A stretch of DNA of 64,000 bases, taken from positions 5,260,632 to 5,324,631 of the forward strand of contig OX457057.1 in NCBI GenBank assembly GCA_949752795.1, in the 5' to 3' direction. The notes below the pieces were generated by a model. The model was not told the DNA's origin. It saw only the letters and a program-made list of their open reading frames with translations, and did not search any database. Below are positions 1 to 11,435 of this stretch, in pieces (the first letter of the stretch is position 1; each line of letters starts with the position of its first letter). Made by a program: the position numbers and the translations under genes. This stretch comes from Hyperoodon ampullatus (lineage: Eukaryota > Chordata > Mammalia > Artiodactyla > Ziphiidae).

Positions 1-564
1 TTGCAGCAGATTTTCCATTGGTCCCATGATCTTTTTACCATATTGCACTGAGTGTTACTGGCTTTGCTAACTATTAGTTTCTTAGATTAAAAGGTTTCTT
101 GCCTAGAAACCTCCCTGGTTAGAAAGAACCTCCTGGTTGTTCACCTTTTTTCCCTTGACATTCCTCTCCCTGCTGCAATGGAGGACTTGGATTGTTTTCC
201 CGAGACCCTCTTACACTGTCAGCCTTAGTTTGGCTTCTCTCAGAAGGAGGTCCTGAGATGAGGATTTCAGTACAGGCAGTTTATTTGAGAGGTTGTCCCA
301 GGAAACAACAGAGGGGGAGTATGAACGTGAGAGAGGAAGGGGAGGCATACAAAGAAAGGGTATTTTTTTCCCAGCAAGTCACCACAGTGGGTGACTGGAG
401 CTTGTGCTCTGGGAGACGGTACAGAGTACCTAGAGTTATCCTAACCATGGGGCGAGGAGGTCTGGATGGCTTCTGTGTTATCCCAACCTGGACAGGAAGT
501 GAGGAAGCTGGGGAGCCACCCACCAAATGCCCGTCCATTGGGTGAGGGGTGCTTTCAGGGCATC

Positions 565-770
565 AGGGTTCACCCAGCCAGTAGAGCAGAACTGGGATTC
601 AAACCGGGACTGGCCCCACAGTCTGTGCCTTGGAGGAAGCTCTGGAGAGTCATAGTGACTCCAGGTGAATCCTGCTCAGTCACTTTCTGGCTAGAAAGGC
701 TTGATTTCCTTATCTTTATGTTGGGGATGGTAATAATACCTACCTCGTAGGGTTGCTGTGAGGATGAAAA
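565..770. repeat. Two MIR-like SINE fragments, opposite orientation
   Basis: Positions 570-630 carry the plus-strand MIR tail pattern (actgggattcaaaccggg). Positions 680-770 carry the minus-strand pattern (tttccttatctttatg, then a pattern like 'taataatacctacctcgtag'). Both are diverged, as expected for mammal-wide repeats. Confidence 0.6.
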
Positions 771-780
771 AATGTAGGTT

Positions 781-1360
781 ATAGACACAGACATAGATAT
801 AGAAATAGATGTAGATACAAATGTAGATGTAGATATAGATACAGATACAGGCATAGGTGTAGACATAGATGTGGGTGTAGATCCAGATGTAGATAGAGAC
901 ATAGATGTAGACATAGATGGAGATATAGATGAGATATAGAGACATAGATGTAGATAGAGATATAGATACAGATACAGACATAGGTGTAGACATAGATATT
1001 GGTGTAGGTACGGACATAGATATAGATGTAGATAGAGACACAAGTGTAGACAGATATAGATGTAGACATAGATAGAGATGTTGACATAGATGTAGATGTA
1101 GACATAGACACAGGTGTAGACATAAATATAGACATATTGGAGATACAGGTGTAGATATAGACATGGATACAGAAGTAGATGTAGACATAGACATTGAGAT
1201 GTTGACATAAATGTAGATGTAGACACAGGTGTAGACATTGATATAGACATAGATGGAGATACAGACATAGATATAGACTGGATACAGATGTAGTTGTAGA
1301 TATAGATGTAGACGTAGGCATAGATGTAGACATGTAGATGTAGATATAGAAGCAGACGTA
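781..1360. repeat. Hexanucleotide-type satellite, about 580 bp
   Basis: A long tract built from interspersed hexamers TAGACA, TAGATA, TAGATG and related forms, roughly (TAGAYR)n. It is purine-biased on the plus strand with many interruptions. The period is six, a multiple of three, and the minus strand has few stops, so all three minus frames stay open for 230-270 codons across it. These frames read as low-complexity Tyr/Ile/Ser/Leu and are not genes. Confidence 0.95.
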
Positions 1361-3015
1361 GGCCACACGTGGCGCGCTCCCCCAGCACTGGCAGTAACTG
1401 GGAGCTGGTGACATTGTCGTGTGGCAGGACTTTGGTGCCTCATCCTTGCGGTTGCCATCACCTTCTGTCCTCAGCTCCATTCCTGCTTGTTTGCTCTTCT
1501 CAGATGGGTGCTCCCTTTCGTGCTGTCATGAAACTTACCAAAGCTCTCCCCTGACGGGCCCCCACCTCTCCTTCTCCCCAGGGCAGCACTCTGGCCCCCT
1601 GCCTTCCTCGGATCCCTCCCACCAGCTCCGACTTGCTCTTGACTGTGCTCTGGGAGGTGGCACAGCCTCACTTCCTTTGCACTGTGGGGCACGTGGGCCC
1701 CTCTGCATGCAGCCTGTCTGGCTTTCCCTTTGCCATTCTCAGGACCTGTGAACTGTGCGGGGAGGGACCTTCCCCCATCACGCAGAGCACAGCAAGTTCT
1801 AATAAAATCCGAGTGGCGGATTAAACACTATTCGGTTGCTCATTATTGCAAGTTAAAATGATGATTCCATTTATTAAGGCCATTTAGGTTGGACACTCTT
1901 GTCCCCTGTGGGATTATGTCCTACTGAAAGTGTTGGATGACAGGGCCCCTCACGCTCCCAGAACGCAAAGGGCAGGTCACCAGAGGAAGATGGGTTTCCT
2001 CGGGTGGGTGCCGTTGTTATTCTGACTGTGGATATGATGGTGTCTGGGGGCGTCCCCTCTCTCTGGGTCATACCGTTTGTGATCTGTGGACAGTTGGCCT
2101 GAAGACACTGCTGAGGTTCACTGACCATGTTTAGACAGGGCAAGAGGATGGAGCAAATCACACTTCCTGTCTTAGCTCATGAGAAGCTGGATTGGATTAA
2201 TGTCCTGTCTTCTTGAGCAGATGAGTATTCTGGGACCGAGGGAGTCCCTGCAACGCTCTCGTGGGTGTCTTCTTTCCTGTTTGGAGGGGGCGAGACAAGC
2301 AGAGCCCGTCTATTTGATCAGATGTCTTCCTTTACTTATTCCTTGGACAGTGGCTTAAGCACAGCCGTTGGACTTTGGGGACCTTCTAATGAGTCTTTTA
2401 GGAAGCGGGAGGACTCACAGCACTCTGGAGATTGGGTGCCTGTACCTAGAGCGGGGCTGAAATGAAAAGGGGCCGGCACCGTGGGGACCGTATTCCAGCC
2501 CACCTGCCATTCAGAAATGAAAGAGAACTGTAAGGTTTTCAGTGCAGACTCGTAAGTGCGAGACAGATACCGTCAGGTGACAGGTTGTGACAGCGCGTGG
2601 AGCTGCTTCCCCATTGTTTTAGTGGGTGCAGACTTGGGGAGGAAACCAACACTGACACAAACCAACTGCACAGTGACTGGCAAACAGTGAAGTGTTAGGA
2701 GTCGCTGCTGAAGGTCGATAATTTCCAATGGAATTGCTGTTGAGTCATCACCTGGCCGCTGAACGACACAGCCCGTCTGGGTGAGAACTACAATTAGCTG
2801 CTGTCAACCTGGAGTGATTTTTTTTCCCCTACAGACAGTGGAATAGTAAGACATCAATAGCTAACGTTCTGTGCCCAACTGTGAAGTGGCCCATAGTTCA
2901 AAGGAGAAGAAAAGAAAGGGATGGAGGCTCTTGCCCCAGCCCCAGGGAAGACCGGCTACTTGCTTTCTCTCCTCTGCCACAGCAGAGAAACAGGAGCCAA
3001 CTTGCATCAGAAGGA
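1361..3015. other. CAMTA1: Intronic sequence without recognised gene
   Basis: No coding exon or familiar repeat is evident. There are short C-rich and G-rich patches. A moderately AT-rich patch at 2660-2830 contains the homeodomain-type core CAATTAG near 2790 and could be conserved, but this was not tested. Confidence 0.5.
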
Positions 3016-3019
3016 ACCT

Positions 3020-3356
3020 ATCTATGAAACAGAAACAGAATCACGGACATAGAGAACAGACTGGTGGTTGCCAAGGGGGTGGGGGGTTGGGGGAGGTATG
3101 GAGTGGGAGTTTGGGGTCAGCAGATGTAAGCTGTTATATATAGAATGGATAAACAACAAGGTCCTACTGTACAGCACAGAGAACTATGTTCAATATCCTA
3201 TGATAAACCATAATGGAAAAGAATATTTTTAAAAAAGAATATATATATATATATGTATAATTGAATCACTTTGCTGTACAGCAGAAATTAACACAACCTT
3301 GTAAATCAACTATACTTCAATAAAAAATATATTGATTAAAAAAAGAAAAAGAAGAA
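3020..3356 (+). mobile_element. L1 3' end fragment (3' UTR and tail)
   Basis: The text from 'agaacagactggtggttgcc' to 'caactatacttcaataaaa' is the 3' end of an artiodactyl/cetacean-type L1 in sense orientation. It ends in an impure A-rich tail with AATAAA. It contains a short (AT)n at about 3240-3254. It is 5'-truncated and has no coding capacity. Confidence 0.85.
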
Positions 3357-4469
3357 ACCACTTCCTTTGCCTTGTTTGTGTCAGGAGCTCTCTCACCCCG
3401 GCTAGGAAGGAGCTGGAAGGCCTGTGTTGTCCCCTGGGTGCACAGATCACTTCCCTTTCCTTTTTCTGTGTTGAGCCTTCAGGTGGAGAGTGACACAGCT
3501 GGTAGGGCTGGTGTGCCATGTCTTGTAGCTTTCGGGGGCATCTTCCTTAAAGGATGGACCTGCCTCCAGCTGCTGGAGCTTTATTCTGGAAGGTTTACCA
3601 TAGCACTTGCCCTCAGCTGCCAGGAGAGTTTAGTTCTTTGTCTCCTTGGTGTCTCCAAACCAAAATTTGTCACTGCTACAGCTATAGGATGAGCATAAAC
3701 ATCCTCTCCTCTTTGTGGTTGACGCTTGGGGTCTTCTAGGGAAATTCAAGATTCTCTTTGTTCTTTTTAAATGGCACAGAGAACGGCCATCCCACTCTTA
3801 GTGTTCAGCAAGTGCGTAACTATTTTTCTAAGATATGGTGGTCATGGACCGAATGGACAAATTGGCCTGGCAGTGCTGAGCCCTTTCACAACTGAAGCCC
3901 AAATGGGAAAGAATCAGGTATTTAGCTTGCTTGGGAAGAAAGGCTGTAGGGCTCTTCCACATCCAGCAGGAATCTAAATGCAGGCGATGAATCAAGAGCG
4001 TCTGGCCTCAGCGACTAGTTTTTCCATAAAAACTAGTCATCTAGTGTCTGCGTTAAACTTATTTATTTACTAATCTTAGGTGATGGATTAAAAGATGTGC
4101 AGAAAATCTTTCTACAAGAGATAAGATATTGCCGGCTGCCATAACACTCCCGGCTCTTTTTGCTTTCTTTCTATTTTTCCTACTTTTCAGGGCAGAGCTC
4201 GGGCTCCCACGCCATATATCCTGATTAGATAGTGGATATTACTAAGGGGATGTTTTTTAAGCCTACCATTGACACATTTAATTCATTAGGTACCAAATCC
4301 ACAAGCAAATTTTGCATGGCCATAAAACATGGTTAATCCAGGGAGCTGCAATAAAAGGTGAAAAATTACGGTCCAGCAAATGTGGAATATTGCTCTTCTG
4401 TAGAGACTTTTACTGGTCTACGGTATCTTTCTTCATAAATTTTTCTTCTGCTCGGTTCTCTTGGTAACT

Positions 4470-4489
4470 TAACCATTTGTTGTTTTCAG
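4470..4489 (+). other. CAMTA1: Splice acceptor of the CAMTA1 exon
   Basis: The tract 'ttgttgttttcag' ends at 4489 immediately before the first exon base. It is a pyrimidine-rich run with a consensus CAG and leaves the downstream frame in phase with the CG-1 domain peptide. Confidence 0.9.
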
Positions 4490-4625
4490 ACCGCAAAATG
4501 GCTCAATGATCCTCTACAACAGGAAGAAAGTGAAATACAGGAAAGATGGGTATTGCTGGAAAAAGAGGAAAGATGGGAAAACGACCAGAGAGGACCACAT
4601 GAAACTGAAGGTCCAGGGAGTAGAG
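4490..4625 (+). CDS. CAMTA1: CAMTA1 internal coding exon (CG-1 domain part)
   Basis: This 136-bp exon encodes part of the CG-1 domain, the sequence-specific DNA-binding domain of the nuclear transcription factor CAMTA1, which also has TIG, ankyrin and IQ calmodulin-binding regions outside this window. The acceptor is a pyrimidine stretch ending in CAG at 4487-4489. The first base completes a split arginine codon, then 45 codons follow from PQNGSMILYN through YRKDGYCWKKRKDGK to KLKVQGVE. The donor is GAG|gtaaag at 4626. The peptide matches my recollection of vertebrate CAMTA1 at about residues 102-146 with no change noticed, including the lysine/arginine-rich core. Exon phase is 2 in, 0 out. 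The paralogue CAMTA2 has a similar CG-1 domain, but the exact wording and the very long flanking introns favour CAMTA1. The apparent ORF continuing to 4802 is read-through into the intron. Confidence 0.95.
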
Positions 4626-4633
4626 GTAAAGCG
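4626..4633 (+). other. CAMTA1: Splice donor of the CAMTA1 exon
   Basis: GAG|gtaaagcg gives a consensus-like GT donor directly after the VQGVE codons. The protein family continues with CLYGC at this point, and those codons are not next, so an intron must start here. Confidence 0.9.
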
Positions 4634-6835
4634 CAGACACGGCTCTCTTGTTCTACAAATGTCATTTCTGGGCTGCCATAGGATGGAACTGCTTTCGAGT
4701 CATTTGATGCCAGGCACTTCTTGTCAACAGTATTTTGTTTGTCAAGACCCTGTTTGTTGTTTTTCTTTTTTCCTAACTTTTTACCCCATAGTCACCATGT
4801 AAGTTTTCCCTGAAAACTCCTGTTTCTTGAGAGTCATTGGTGTACAGATTGGGAGCAGCAAGATTCTTGCAGAATCACAAGGAGCCTCCGGTGCCTTGAG
4901 AGTTTGGGAGGAAAGAGAGAGCTGTGTAAGGCATCTCCCTCTTGATGTGGCCAGGGACGCCTCTATTGAGCGGATCCCGTGGGAGTGGTGGTCCCCAACA
5001 AGAGCCTGGCTTCCCTCTCTCTAGTGACAGACCCTTCCGTTTCCCACTGGGTGTTGCAACCTCAGGGAGCTCACAGGTACTCAGGGCTGGGACAGAGGTG
5101 GGCACGGTAGAAAGCATCTTGGGATGTTGTGCAAGCTTCAGTTTGCGGGAGGACAGGGTACAGTCTGGTTTCCTTGGTGTCGTGCTGACCCCACGTGTCT
5201 CACTCTGGAGGACCCATGGAGACGTCCCCCCAGTTCCTCTTTTCCATTGTTTGAGGGCCTGAGCCATGTGTCACAGCGGGAGAGCGAGGATGTGAATTGT
5301 GGTGCGTTCTTGGCCAGTGAGTTAGTGAGCACCCACTTCTCTGCTTTCCTGGCTGATCCTTGTAAAGGATCTTCCCCGGGAGTATGGCAGCTGCTGTCTT
5401 GGGCCAGGAGCTGGGAAGCTGGCTGTGAGCCACCTGGGAATTCACAGTGGTCAGCAAGGGGGCTCCCAGAGTCTGCTGGTGTGTTGGGTCCTCCAGTGTG
5501 TCAGGATTAATCTCCAGGACCCACTCGAGTTCAACGGCTCACCCTCCACGCTGACGTTCTTTGTGATGCACTTTATCATTATGACTCCTTCTATATTAAT
5601 CATGTGCTTTTACGGCTGTTAAAAATAGCATCCAATGGCTTTTATTATATTGCTCCACAGAGAGAGATAACTTGTGTTTATGCTTTTGCGTTTTTTTTTT
5701 TAAACACCTAGTAACAATGCTTTATGATGATGAACAAAGAAAAAGTCGGGATAGGAGAAATCCCAGTTCCCTGGGTTCTCCTGGGCTCAGTGTTTGCACA
5801 GCATGAGAGAAGCAACTGCACGAAACATTCAAATGCAGATTACCAGAACATGCTGCTCCAGACCCAACTCCAGGACTGTGACTGGTGATTGTGCAAACAG
5901 ATTAGCCATTGTTACCGAAACTGAGGGAGGTGGGGCTTTGCTTGTATCCTCCTAGATGGAGGAATAGATAAGAAAGTGAGAAGTGGGGTAGGGGCAAGTG
6001 AGGGGCCACTCGTGCTGCGGGAATTCACACCCAAACCTGGGCCATCAGCCCCCATGCCTGTGGGCCTCTGGTATATTTCATCTCCGTACTATGTAAATCA
6101 GGAACTTCTGGTTGTAAGTAACAGCAGGGTGGGATTCTACCTCAGCAGCAGCCAAAGCCCGGGGAGGGGGTGGGGAAGCCACAGGGTTCCTTTTCTTCCC
6201 TCCTGTGATAAATTAGAATCGTCCCTGGATGGAATCAGAATGATTTATGGTTATTCTTAGGCCATGTTTATGTCCGGAGTTACTCGTGGCTTCCTCACTT
6301 GCGGTCTAACACGTAGACATGAGTGTGTGGGCGGCCTGGACCCTCAGACCACCGAGGAAGGGGATGGACAAGACAGTGCAGGGTTTCCATGACTTTCTGG
6401 GCGTGAGCAACAGCAGGGCAGTAGGAACGGGAGGCGGGCTTGGAGGAACCTTAGCAGCAACACAAGGGGTGTGTTTTCAGGTTCTTGGAGAGTGACGCCC
6501 CAGGTGGGTGTGAAGTGTGGTGGCCGCTCCCATTGGGCTTGGGGAGCTTGTCCCATTGGGTCGATCAGCAGACGTTGACTGTGGCCCCTACTCTGTGCAG
6601 GGCCCTGTGGTGTCTACTGCGAAAATAGGAGCCGTGTTCTCTGCCCCAGGGACTCGCATTCAAATCGAGGAGGTAGCCATGTCCATACCTACAAGTCATG
6701 AACAGTACCGAGGAGTACAGAAAGCTGAGCGTTTAAGAGAAGTGTCCTGGGAGTTCAGAGTGGGCCGGGATGATCAGAGAAGCTTCCTGGGTGAGACGGG
6801 CCATAAGTTAAGCTCTTATAGTTGGGGAGGACTGT
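4634..6835. other. CAMTA1: Intronic sequence without recognised gene
   Basis: Mostly single-copy intron just downstream of the exon. A T-run lies near 5691. The segment 5530-5690 is AT-rich with ATTAATCA-type motifs, and 6150-6180 is a G-rich patch. None of the frames is supported by known peptide families. Confidence 0.5.
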
Positions 6836-6839
6836 GTGT

Positions 6840-7200
6840 GTAACGTGGTGTTTCCCAGCTTAACTTTCTCACTTAGCCTTTGGATTCTGAGATCCCCTCT
6901 TCCCTTGGAACTGCCCTATAGTATTCAAGTGTATAAGCATTTGAATCGCTCCTTGGTCGGTGGACTTCTGGATTCTTTCCAGTTTTCCAATGTTACGATA
7001 CTTCAGTCAACGTTCTCATCCATGTCTGCTTGTGCACGTGTGCAACCCAGACCTGGCATTGCTGGGTGTAGGGTCTGAGCATTTTCAGTTTAACTGGATG
7101 CTGTCAAATGGCTCCCAAGTGGCTGTGCTAACTACCTGCCCACCAGCACTGAGACTGACCATTGCTTCTGCATCCACTCACACGCTGATGGGTGAAAGAT
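6840..7200 (-). mobile_element. Diverged old L1 fragment (antisense)
   Basis: Phrases such as 'cattgctgggtgtagggt', 'aaatggctcccaagtggctg' and 'cccaccagcactgaga' match the complement of old L1 3'-terminal sequence, heavily diverged. The intact antisense L1 at 34.2-34.4 kb carries equivalent phrases. Boundaries are approximate. Confidence 0.6.
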
Positions 7201-8485
7201 GACACCCTGTTCAATTTGAACTTGGGTTTTTCGTAGTTATTCGTGGGGCTGAGCTCATTCTCGTGTTCATGGATGTCCTTTGCTGTGGATTGTCTACCAT
7301 GGGCATGATTTTTAAACAGCCCCAAAGGAGGATTTATCTGGCAAGAGCAGCCCCACATCTCACCGACGTTTCTCTTGCATTTGCTCTGATCTGGACCAGT
7401 GGCTGGGAAGCCCAGTTGTCATGCAGGGGACGGTAGGCAGGTCGTCCTCCCCACCCGGGAAATTGCAATGCAGATATACATGGGTTTTGCGTCTCACAGG
7501 AGGAGGGGGGCTTCCCAGTTTGGACTCTGCTTCCTTCTTCAGTGGATTCAGTCAGGTGTTTCCCATGGACTTAGTACATATATCATGCCAGGTACGGCGC
7601 CAGCCAGCTACCCCTACCGCTGGGTGAGGCAGACAGTCCTGCCCAGGGTCTTGGAGTTGTGATTTTCTACCACTCCAGCTGGTTTCCTCAGTTCGAGGGC
7701 ACGATAGATATTTGTATCTACCATTTAACATATCACTTGCTGTAAGCCTTCCCTCAGGCCAGGAGAGCTTCCAGCCCTGTTTGTAGAACTGCTCAGAGGT
7801 CTGGCTTCTTTTGTTCTCAGAGGCTCAGGCCCTTGGTACACACGGCAACTCAAAGGCGCATTGATTTTCTCATCCAGGCCCAGGATGGGGGCAGCCGCTT
7901 TTGAAGCTGACGAGCTCTTAGGTCCGTGATTAGTTGTCTTGTCTATAAGCCAAGGAGAAGCCAGCTCAATAAGGTTTCCTGGGATGACAGAGGTTGGCAG
8001 GGAGGAGAAAGGAGGTGGTTGTGATGTCAATGTTTCATGAGATGAAATCTCAGCAGGCCTGAAGCGGGTCCTGCTCTCCAGGTAGATTGATGCCTGCTTA
8101 CCTGGGGCCTGGGGTGTGCAGGGAGAGGACCTCTGATGGGGGGGGAGCATTTCCTGAATGCAGAGAGGCACGCCTGGTGCCCCCATGTCTCCAGGATCAC
8201 AACGCCATGGGTGGGGTGAGCTGGGTGAAGTCACGCCAAGGAGATGTTGTTCTTCGGGCCAAGCTGGAAGAGTACCTTTCAAGTTCATGGTGCTTTTCTC
8301 TGGCCCCAGAAGCTTGCGGGGCTGTCTTCTGCCCTGTCCTCACCCCTCTCTCCTGAAAGCGCCAGGGTCTCAGAATCCAGGCTGTCGACTTCCTATAGCA
8401 CTTTCACTGCTGGGTTCCCATAACAGGAGCCACCCCTGGCCACAGGCTTACAAGTGTCCTGTACACCATCTCCCTCGACCCTTCT
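7201..8485. other. CAMTA1: Intronic sequence without recognised gene
   Basis: I see no recognised exon or clear repeat. Several 60-187-codon frames occur here, but none resembles a known family and all lack coding context. Confidence 0.5.
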
Positions 8486-8489
8486 CAAA

Positions 8490-8640
8490 ACATCCACACC
8501 GGGTACCTATTACTACACCCGTTTCATAGATGAAGAGATGGCACCTCGCGAGAGCTTCTCTTGCCCCACATCCCGCCATGAATCAATGCAGAGCTGGGAC
8601 GTGAGCCAAGATCCGCCTGGCTCTACAGTGTGAGCAATCG
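8490..8640 (+). repeat. MIR-like SINE fragment
   Basis: The MIR pattern 'cccgtttcatagatgaagag' is followed by 'gcagagctgggacgtgagcc', corresponding to the 'fall of counts' and tail parts of MIR in plus orientation. Confidence 0.6.
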
Positions 8641-8694
8641 CCCTGGGCATTCTGGCGGGGTTTTGGGTCAAGTCCAGCACATACCCTTCGTTCA

Positions 8695-8960
8695 TCAGCC
8701 AGCTGTTGAATGCTTTCTACCCACCAGCACTGGGAGAGGTACCGAGGAGGCAGTGATGTCAACAAGAGCCCTCCCCTTCTCGTGGGGACAAAAAAAATCA
8801 AAACGTTAACGTGGGGTCATGAGGGCTGGGATGGAAGAATTACAAGGCTCTGGACCAAACACATAGCAGGGGTGCCTAAGGCAGACTTGGTCTTAAGAAA
8901 CGACATCAACGCAGGGAACCAGGTGCTGGTGAGGGCTGGACAGTGAGGGGGTAGGGATGG
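8695..8960 (-). mobile_element. L2 LINE 3' end fragment
   Basis: The pattern is the complement of the L2 3' end: gttgaatgctttctaccca, cagcactgggagaggtaccg, then 'aacaagagccctccccttct'. It is strongly diverged. Confidence 0.5.
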
Positions 8961-10264
8961 AAACGAGCAATGGGCAGAGGCAGAGGCTGCTGAAAAATAG
9001 CTAACATGGTTTACAGCAACAGGGGCCCAGAACTGTGACGTGTTAGCATCTCTCTCAGCCCTTTGCAGACCACATACTCCCCCGCCTGGGGACGAGGCTC
9101 TCTGCTCTGGTCACAAGATGTGCCTTGCCGTGACGTCCTGCCTTTGGAACCAATGCGTGGACATTGCACAGAAGCTGTTGACTTGACTGTGGGTAGCATG
9201 GACAAAGGCATCCTTCCCCACTGAGCCTGTTCCGAGGTAGACAGGTACCCCCTGGCCTGGACCATCTGCCCAGCAGAAATGCCAGCCATTGCCTCTGACC
9301 AGAATTTTCAGCAGTGAAGAGAGAGTTTGGTTTTGCTGACCTGTTTGTGCTGCCTGAAAGAATGAAAAGCTGCTTTGACTTCTCAACTAAGTGCCCGAAA
9401 GCTCAAAGCCCTGTCTTGAATGTGGAAGTGGCAGGCAAGGTTATGTTTTTGGACATGGCCTCATTAGAAGTGATATTCTTTATTTGGACGCTTAGGCCAC
9501 GTATTAAGAAGGAAAAAAAAGCACCTCTTTTAAAAGTAGGAACGATATTGCAGTTACCGCATTAGGAATTAACAGGGCATGAAATAACTGTCTGCCTCGT
9601 GGCGATGTCAGATCATTTCAGCTCTGTTTGCAGCCATAAGATAAATAGGTATCTTGCTTGCAGCTGATGGGAAATATTTGAAATAGCCAGCCACAATCAT
9701 GCATGGTGCCCAAATTGGGTTTGGGAAACAGCAATGAATAGATAAGGGGTAAGTAAGTGGGCTGATGAAACAGCTGAGTGGCAGAAGCTCACAAAAGGTC
9801 AAGTGAGTCTGCATGTTGACACTTTGTGCTTTTAAACAGAATACAGATTTTTTGCTTTCCGTAAATGATCGTGTACCTTTGGTCTGTGGATGTCTTATTT
9901 CACCCCGTTCTTCTTCAGACTTGCCATGCGCCCACTGGTCTACACTGTATAATGTGTTCCTTGCTCAGAACCTCTTTTCCCCACGTCTACATCGAGACTG
10001 TGTTAGCCTTGTAACTTCTGAACCTTCTAGGGCATCTTCCCTGATCTTCTGCAGTCAGAAGAAAGTATCCCCTGTCTTTCATTGCCGTGGCACTCCGTCT
10101 GTACCTTTCCTGAAGAGGTGTTCTCTTTGACTCTATATGAGCTCTGTCCAGTTCAACAAACATAAATTAAGTATCTAGTATTTTCTAGATACTAGAACAC
10201 CTCTATCTGGTATCTAGATACTAGGTGATCTGTTAAGCACAGGATCTAGAGAGGCAAGTAAGGC
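8961..10264. other. CAMTA1: Intronic sequence without recognised gene
   Basis: No exon is recognised. The right end (10170-10222) holds a cluster of small palindromes around TCTAGATAC, described separately. Confidence 0.5.
10172..10225. repeat. Cluster of short palindromes (TCTAGATAC type)
   Basis: A perfect 12-bp palindrome GTATCTAGATAC lies at 10210-10221. About 30 bp before it, CTAGTAT and ATACTAG form a 7-bp inverted pair around TTTCTAG. The phrase TCTAGATACTAG occurs twice, so the site looks like a small local duplication. Confidence 0.8.
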
Positions 10265-10274
10265 AGAGCATCCT

Positions 10275-10442
10275 TTTTTTAATACTGTTTTTTATAAAAT
10301 ATTTTATTTTTTTATCTATTTATTTTTTGGCCGCACCCTGAGGCGTGCAGAATCTTAGTTCCCCAACCAGGGATCGAACCTGTGCCCCCTGCATTGGGAG
10401 CACAGGGTCTTAACCACTGGACCACCAGGGAAGTCTCAGGAA
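10275..10442 (-). mobile_element. CHR-type SINE (short tRNA-derived form)
   Basis: The complement of the head reads 'accaccagggaagtctc' at the right end, with an internal 'accagggatcgaacctgtg' (B-box region) and a T-rich tail on the left. It is flanked by the direct repeat AGAGCATCCT at 10265-10274 and 10443-10452, the expected target duplication. Confidence 0.9.
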
Positions 10443-10452
10443 AGAGCATCCT

Positions 10453-11210
10453 ACTTGGGAAACTTTCAGAACCATGAACCTGGTCATTGCAATATGATGC
10501 GGTGATTGTTGCCATGGAGAAATGGTGTTAGAACGAACTTGTTTCCCTGTCTGAGGACAGGGTCTGATCAGTCACCCATGGGAACTCGTTCTGAGCAGTG
10601 GGATCTGCTGAAGGACCACCTGCCTTCACAGGCACTCCTCATCTGAGCCTCAACCCAGCCCTGCCATTTAATCACTGCAGCATTTTTATCCCTACTGGTC
10701 CCATGTCTGAGACTTGAACCCAGGTTCAAGTCCAGTCCGGGCCACCCCTCCCGTCCGGTACCGAGAGCTGTGGTCCAGGTGTCTGGTCTCATGACTCCAG
10801 TGCAGGGAGCCGGTCTGTTTAGCAGCAGCTCAGAGGGTCTCCCAGGGCTCTCTTCTGACTTTTAATCATCTGAATTTTTGTGCCGCATTCTGCTGGCACG
10901 CAAACATGTTAAAACTTAATTTCCTGTTACCTGGGTGTGTTTTGGTGGTATCAATTCAGGAACGCAAATCCATAGTCTTTCCTTAATTTCTAATTACTCA
11001 GCATCCCTGGTGACATGTCCCCACACAATTCATAAGATTAAAATTTTAACTAATAAATAACATAAGCTACCGGCGTTTTAAAGTGGCAAGAGGACCCTGT
11101 CTGTTCACAGTCCGCTGGCTCACAGAGGCCTGGCGAGGGTGCCAGTTTTGCTTCTCCTTCTTCAGGCTTCCTCCTCCCTGACCACAGCCAGCTAGTGACA
11201 GCAACAGCAA
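10453..11210. other. CAMTA1: Intronic sequence without recognised gene
   Basis: No exon, RNA gene or clear repeat is seen. The part 10860-11090 is AT-rich and lacks long frames. Confidence 0.5.
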
Positions 11211-11212
11211 GG

Positions 11213-11435
11213 ATGGTGTGCAGCACTTAGTGAGCACCTACTGAATACCTGGTCCTGTACCCATCCCTCTATAAGCATCACCTCATTCAGTGACTTGGCA
11301 ACATCCCTTTTGGGTAGGTACTGCCCTTATCTTCATTTTTGTAGCAGTAATTCATTTCCGGGAGGTTAAGAAATGTATCCAGGAATACCTAGCTGGTTCG
11401 TGTCAGAGCCAAGATACCGTCCCAGGTCTGCTGCT
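11213..11435 (+). repeat. MIR SINE
   Basis: Successive MIR landmarks are present in order: cacttagtgagcacctactg, 'aagcatcacctcattcagtg', 'gggtaggtactgcccttatc', 'gaggttaagaaatgtatcc' and 'tagctggttcgtgtcagagc'. They show typical ancient divergence. Confidence 0.75.

Larger units (their letters stand above)
1..4489 (+). other. CAMTA1: CAMTA1 intron upstream of the exon
   Basis: Non-coding by inspection. The left part (about 230-770) holds weak repeat similarity including MIR pieces. It is followed by a large hexanucleotide satellite, single-copy sequence (1361-3015) and an L1 3' end. From 3360 to the acceptor there is no recognised repeat except an 11-bp inverted repeat at 4013-4038. The upstream CAMTA1 exon, whose codons should end with EEWLTTSPKT, was not found, so this intron extends beyond the window. 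Confidence 0.8.

Noticed and set aside
570..1480. Three overlapping minus-strand frames of 233-272 codons
   Set aside because: They arise from the TAGAYR satellite, whose period is a multiple of three. They are low-complexity Tyr/Ile/Ser/Leu sequences with no domain.
4506..4802. 98-codon frame as a small gene
   Set aside because: It starts at an internal Met of the CAMTA1 exon and reads through the donor into the intron.
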